The notes under the pieces are model-generated. The model saw only the letters and a program-made list of their open reading frames with translations, was not told where the DNA came from and did not search any database. This document shows positions 60,193 through 64,000 of a stretch of 64,000 bases of DNA, piece by piece. Made by a program: the position numbers and the translations under genes. How positions within the stretch are numbered: position 1 is the stretch's first letter; the number at the start of each line of letters is the position of its first letter. Source of the stretch: Toxorhynchites rutilus septentrionalis (lineage: Eukaryota; Arthropoda; Insecta; Diptera; Culicidae); the NCBI RefSeq assembly GCF_029784135.1, contig NC_073744.1:64802593-64866592 (forward strand), in the 5' to 3' direction.

Positions 60193-60712
60193 CATCCATT
60201 CCATGCCAAACAAATAGTGGTTCTCGGATTTCGATGAAAAGTGGTAGTTTTGTTCTTTATCGCAGAACATTAGACCCTTTTTTATTTTTTCGTTAGGGTG
60301 ACCATTTCCATTTTATGGTTGTCCAAAAAATCATTTTTCCCCAAAACTGACTTTTTTCAAAAACTTATAACTTTTGAATCACTGAACCGATTTAGATTAT
60401 CGACATATCTAATTGAAGCCAATGAGCTAGCTTTTCATTAAAATATAATATATTGAAATTGCCAAGAAAAAATAAGGATTTTGTTTTCGTAATTATCGAT
60501 TTTAGTTTGTTTTTTGTTATTTTCATGGTTTGGACTAGAGGGCGCTCTATATTTTTTATACTTTTCTTGAAAGCTGCGGATGTTATACCTAACATATCTC
60601 GATTTTAGAGATGCAATTTTTTAGTTTTTGGGATATGATTCTCTAAAGTTAACCGGTGGTCCGAAAAATCACCTTTCCCATTGAGAACCACTTTATTGGC
60701 ATGAAACGACTG
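60193..60712. mobile_element. TA-flanked MITE of the ATGCCAAA family, 520 bp
   Basis: The left end CATCCATTCCATGCCAAAC and the right end TTGGCATGAAACGACTG are inverted, with TA at 60191-60192 and 60713-60714. Inner inverted pieces (GTGGTTCTC/GAGAACCAC) follow. It is a relative of 22399-22571. Confidence 0.65.
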
Positions 60713-60727
60713 TATATACAGTAGTTT

Positions 60728-60968
60728 ACATTTAATGCGACATTTAACAAATTGGACAGACCTGTAATGCGACACGTTTAATTGGACATTTTTACCTCTA
60801 ATTGGACATTTTTGTGAACATCAAGTTCGGGGCCTAAATTATGGTCCCACATTGAAAGTCCCAACCAGGCGTCGACACTGTATCACTCTCATAGCCAATG
60901 TCTAATTACAAGTCAAAATCGCCTCCAATGCGACACAGAGTGGAGCCTCGGCATGTCGCATTAAATGT
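60728..60968. mobile_element. MITE with ACATTTAATGCGACAT ends
   Basis: The 16-bp left end (60728-60743) is repeated inverted at 60953-60968 with no mismatch. AATGCGACAC and AATTGGACA recur inside. The right end overlaps the large palindrome at 60935-60991. Confidence 0.5.
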
Positions 60969-60991
60969 GACATGCCGAGGCTCCACTCTGT
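60935..60991. repeat. 57-bp near-perfect palindrome
   Basis: Arms 60935-60957 and 60969-60991 are exact 23-bp inverted copies, and the 11-bp centre is itself palindromic except for one pair. The right arm is part of a ~35-bp direct repeat (ACATGCCGAGG...GGGTCAGCT) present twice up to about 61038. Confidence 0.8.
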
Positions 60992-61258
60992 CCCGGGTCA
61001 GCTGACATGCCGAGGCGAACTTCGTCCCGGGTCAGCTAGTATATGTAGTATATGTCATATCATTATTGTTTTGATATGAATTCTATAGAACGAATTTCTA
61101 ACCTTTTTCTCATCATAACATTGTTCTGTGGGCAGAATACCACAAATACAATAAAATGAAGACAGCTCAAAAGGGACCTTTCCTTCAGCGGATTTTGGGA
61201 TAAGCAACACATTTAGCCTTCCATTCAATTTTAATATTACTCAAAGATGTTCAATTAA

Positions 61259-61439
61259 CCCTTTCATTACGGCAGTGTGCTCCGCCGAAGTGCTACCCCT
61301 GTACGGAGTACTGCACCGAAAAGTATGCACATCGCGCTGGTGTGATCGAAGAGCAGTATGAATTTCATGTATGAATTTTGCTCGTACACACAGCTCGTCG
61401 CGCGGATGTCGTTCATAGACGACGCTCGTAACGAAAGGG
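61259..61439. mobile_element. 181-bp TTAA-type MITE
   Basis: The left end TTAA|CCCTTTCATTACGGC and the right end GCTCGTAACGAAAGGG|TTGA form inverted termini like those of the MITE in LINE ORF2 (CCCTTTC start). The right target copy has one substitution. Confidence 0.65.
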
Positions 61440-61713
61440 TTGAGGCTTTGAGAATCAACTCATTCTCATTTGCTCAAAAGATACCCCTCTAGGAGAGTCA
61501 TTTTTAAGGAAATTAGCGACGCACATGTTGCACCGTACGTTTGCTAAAAAATGATTCGCTTGGCGGCGGCAGCGCTAATTCGGTTTACTTGGTTTGTCAT
61601 CGGCTGTTCTTGATATTCTCGGGAAATTACAAACTGTTAAGTTTTACCAATCTCATCGATAGTTCTCATAAGTTCTCGTCTCTGTTCCCTCACTGTCATG
61701 AAATTTTGAAATA

Positions 61714-62442
61714 CGAGGGTCACTATTTATATTTCGGGAATAGGAACAAAAACAAATAGTTAAGCTGCGAATATATTTTTATTGTTTTCAAAGTACTCGC
61801 CACGATGATCGATACACTTTTGCATGCGCTTAAACCAATTTTCAAAGCATTTATTCCAATCGACACGAGCCTTTTTTTTTTGAGCGATTGTCAAATTATG
61901 TGGGATTCAACGTGAACATAATTTTCGCACAACTAAGTGTTCATGTAAAATCGCATATATGATGGTGGAACTAATGCTTAGGGATGCCTCAATCTCACAA
62001 TAGGTTACATGACGATCTTGCTTAATCATTTCGTGCACAGCATCGATGTTTTCTGGCACTACAGTCGATTTTGGACGACCTTCACGAAACTCGTCGGACA
62101 GCGAACTACGACCACGATTGAATTCACTATACCAGCGATACACAGTGGTTTTTGATGGAGCTTCATCGCCAAAAGTCAAATTAAGTTGATTGATGCACTC
62201 TTGTTGTGATAATCCACGTCGAAAGTCGGAAAAAATCATCGCACGAAAATGTTCACGATTCAGTTCCATTTTTTTGCCGAAACCAAACTTTCAACTAAAT
62301 ATAAAATAAACAAATAGCGTCCGTATGACAAAATGTTCTGAGTACGTATATCGTCAAAAATGTCAAACTTTACGATGGAACCGTCAGATGGACTCACATG
62401 ACATCAGTGTTGCCAATTCCCGAAATATAATGGTGACCCTCG
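61714..62442 (-). mobile_element. Internally deleted mariner, 729 bp, both ends present
   Basis: TA flanks both sides (61712-61713, 62443-62444). The TIRs are CGAGGGTCACTATTTATATT and its partner ending AATGGTGACCCTCG. It retains only the ends of the transposase gene, a typical non-autonomous derivative that could be moved by a related active mariner. Confidence 0.85.
61760..62269 (-). pseudogene. Mariner transposase, in-frame internal deletion plus nonsense
   Basis: From ATG 62269: the N-terminal HTH region MELNREHFRAMIFSDFRRGL, FGDEAPSKTTVYRWYSEFNR, and the linker REGRPKSTVVPENIDAVHEM. A TGA at 61907-61909 replaces the usual Trp in SRWIPHNL. The frame then continues through RVDW straight into the C-terminal NKCFENWFKRMQKCID and a stop at 61760-61762. 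The central part with all three catalytic Asp residues is gone, and the join falls where two Asp/Glu-Trp pairs would align. Confidence 0.85.
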
Positions 62443-62444
62443 TA

Positions 62445-63100
62445 TAGTATAGATACATTTAATGCAATTTTGCATTCATCGTGAAGAATCGTATTGCCTG
62501 TTTCGTCTGCAATGATTTCAGGGCAAAAGTACTTATGAAATCACGAAAAACGCTGACGTATACAATTTATTGTTGCCAAACAAAACATCAACAGAATGCA
62601 AATGATACTGAAGTACTGTCGTCGGCCACTGAGCGATACTATGCTCACGACATCACTGCAATGCGACCTATTTTGCGCACATAACCACTGTGGTTACGCT
62701 GGACGACAAAGTGTTAATGAATTACTCAGTGAAATATTGTTGTATCCAAGAAGTCAACAAAAGCAGCAAAAATAAAAAGTGTTTTACAGATATGTCTGTA
62801 AATTTACATACATATCTGTTAATCTGGCATCTCTGGTGGTCTAAGAATTTATTGCAAGAAATCACTTGAAAAAATCTATAAATTTGCTTGAAAATGAAGT
62901 GGATTGAGTCCGCACCACTTAGATTCTTAGGAGAAGGATGGGATATATGTTGATGTTGATGAGCAATCAATTCTTATATCTATTCGTATATCTATAGTGT
63001 ATTTACGTTTCAACTTATTCTACTGTTTCTAGCAAGGGGACGAATTACCCGCAAAGGAAGGAAAGGAGGGTATAAGGATATAGGGACAATCACACACGAA
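62445..63100. other. Intergenic DNA and LINE 3' flank
   Basis: No gene was recognised. The part near 63000-63110 is probably the 3' UTR of the minus-strand LINE fragment. Confidence 0.3.
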
Positions 63101-63111
63101 GATCGATAGTT

Positions 63112-63465
63112 TTAAGGAAAACATATATGGGACATGTAATCAAGGTCTAACCGAGCCAACACATCTCTCACCGGTACATTGGGCTGTCTTCCTTGGGCCC
63201 GATGAGAGTTTTCAAAATTGGATCTGGCGATCAAATACACCTCGCACAACCAAACAACGTGCTCGATGTCGTGATAACCTTGGCCACAAACGCAGAGATT
63301 GCTGCCGGCAAGTTTGAAACGGAAAAGTAGTGCATCTAACGAACAGTGATTGGACATGACTCGGGAGAAGGTGCGAATAAAGTCCCGACTCAATTCCAGA
63401 CTTTTGAACCACGGTTTGAGGCTAACCTTAGGGATAATCGAATGAAACCACCGCTGGCCGGTCTT
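63112..63465 (-). pseudogene. LINE ORF2 C-terminal fragment
   Basis: The minus strand reads RWFHSIIPKVSLKPWFKSLE (in a different frame) and then SRDFIRTFSRVMSNHCSLDA, NLCVCGQGYHDIEHVVWLC and RAQGRQPNVPVRDVLA. It resembles the end of the LINE at 45008 more than that at 15342. RT and RNase H catalytic parts are absent. Upstream it is joined to mariner sequence. Confidence 0.8.
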
Positions 63466-63790
63466 GTTCGGTGTGACGGAGCATAGTCATCAAGAAAAAT
63501 CGCTTTGTGCTGCCTTTTCTGATATTCCGGTCGTTTCTGGAGCTTCCAAAAATTTCGGTTCAATTCGATCAATTGTTTTCGGCAACGTTCACTCTCAATG
63601 GTTCGACCGGTTTTTGGCGTCTTCAAACACTTTTGGTGGTTTTCTGCGTTGCTTGCTAATCACATCAAATTTACCACTTTTAAACTTTCTGGACCCCTCT
63701 AAACATTGCAATTTGTCGAGCAAGGTTGCCTTATGCTTCCACCAATATTCCACGCAAACCGGAAGCGGTTTTTTTTAGTTTACTACAAAA
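63465..63790 (-). pseudogene. Mariner fragment fused to LINE fragment
   Basis: Minus-strand pieces: FKSGKFDVISKQRRKPPKVF, then after a deletion TGRTIESERCRKQLIELNRN and KRPEYQKRQHKAIFLDDYAP with SH. The last is the second catalytic Asp region of a mariner transposase. The sequence then passes without a gap into the LINE C-terminal coding region. Confidence 0.7.
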
Positions 63791-63888
63791 TAAACAAGAA
63801 TGCACCAGTTTGTACACCGAAAACACTATGTGGCTGCATGAAACTTCAGATATTTTAAATTGCAAATTGTTTACAGATTTTTTTCTCT

Positions 63889-64000
63889 ATATTATAGTGA
63901 CTTTCAACACTTTTGACTGGTTCGTCACTTTTTACTTCCATTTACGGAAAAAATGTCTGGAGTGAGATTTGAACTCGTGACCTTGAGCGTGAGAGGTACT
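63889..64000 (-). mobile_element. tRNA-derived SINE, cut by the window end
   Basis: This has the same tail and box B region as 33117-33253 (ATTATAGTGACTTTCAACAC at its left, then GTGAGATTTGAACTCGTGAC). The tRNA head lies beyond 64000. Confidence 0.6.

Noticed and set aside
1..64000. CRISPR array, bacterial operons or an integrated virus
   Set aside because: Tandem repeats lack regular unique spacers, no prokaryotic gene layout is present, and no viral capsid or non-retroelement polymerase motif was seen.

Overview
The window is AT-rich animal DNA densely packed with transposable elements and nearly empty of host genes. A DD37E Tc1/mariner transposon (a group first described from mosquitoes), several mariner lineages, RNase H-bearing LINEs, a Copia remnant, Penelope-like fragments, tRNA-derived SINEs and many TA- or TTAA-flanked MITEs together point to a dipteran, most likely a mosquito. 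Species assignment is inference.

The one host gene I can support fully is a two-exon minus-strand gene at 7837-8241 for mitochondrial ribosomal protein mL55. It has a 66-bp GT-AG intron, an upstream in-frame stop and a nearby AATAAA. Weaker host candidates are a THAP zinc-finger exon near 59.1 kb, a possible Inr/DPE promoter with a non-coding first exon near 48.9-49.26 kb, and a TATA-type site near 27.2 kb.

Layout. 0.9-1.65 kb: decayed DD37E transposase. 3.7-5.85 kb: Copia pol remnant between partial LTRs. 5.9-7 kb: a 59-bp retroposed unit and a 589-bp TA-flanked element. 7.8-8.25 kb: mL55. 8.5-8.76 kb: 123-bp tandem duplication. 9.2-9.86 kb: Penelope-like GIY-YIG remnant. 10.3-11.35 kb: first copy of a family bounded by a GACGTAG palindrome. 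11.74-13.36 kb: three elements nested one inside another. 14-15 kb: a SINE and a MITE. 15.15-20.9 kb: near-complete minus-strand LINE whose ORF2 is split by a TTAA-flanked MITE. 22.4-26.6 kb: MITEs and a 1.8-kb imperfect hairpin. 28.5-30.1 kb: second GACGTAG-family copy. 31.3 kb: Penelope-like RT scrap. 33.1-35.5 kb: SINE, 121-bp tandem repeats and an interspersed repeat. 37.45-38.34 kb: TIR element with a tRNA-like insert. 38.5-38.9 kb: mariner scrap. 39.8-43.45 kb: tandem segmental duplication. 43.45-44.75 kb: apparently intact DD37E transposon. 45-48.18 kb: 5'-truncated plus-strand LINE. 50.4-52.1 kb: pogo-type MITE and a decayed Tc1/mariner element. 52.6-53.95 kb: third GACGTAG-family copy. 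54.3-55.65 kb: foldback element and mariner fragment. 59-61 kb: THAP exon and palindrome-rich elements. 61.26-62.44 kb: MITE and an internally deleted mariner. 63.1-64 kb: LINE/mariner chimera and a second SINE copy.

Most of the sequence is the product of successive insertion, nesting, deletion and duplication. Only the DD37E transposase and LINE ORF1 are open coding units among the mobile elements. I did not find a clearly new multi-gene system. The most unusual observations are two retroposed units of about 45 bp with perfect target duplications, the hairpin locus, and the palindrome-bounded repeat family.
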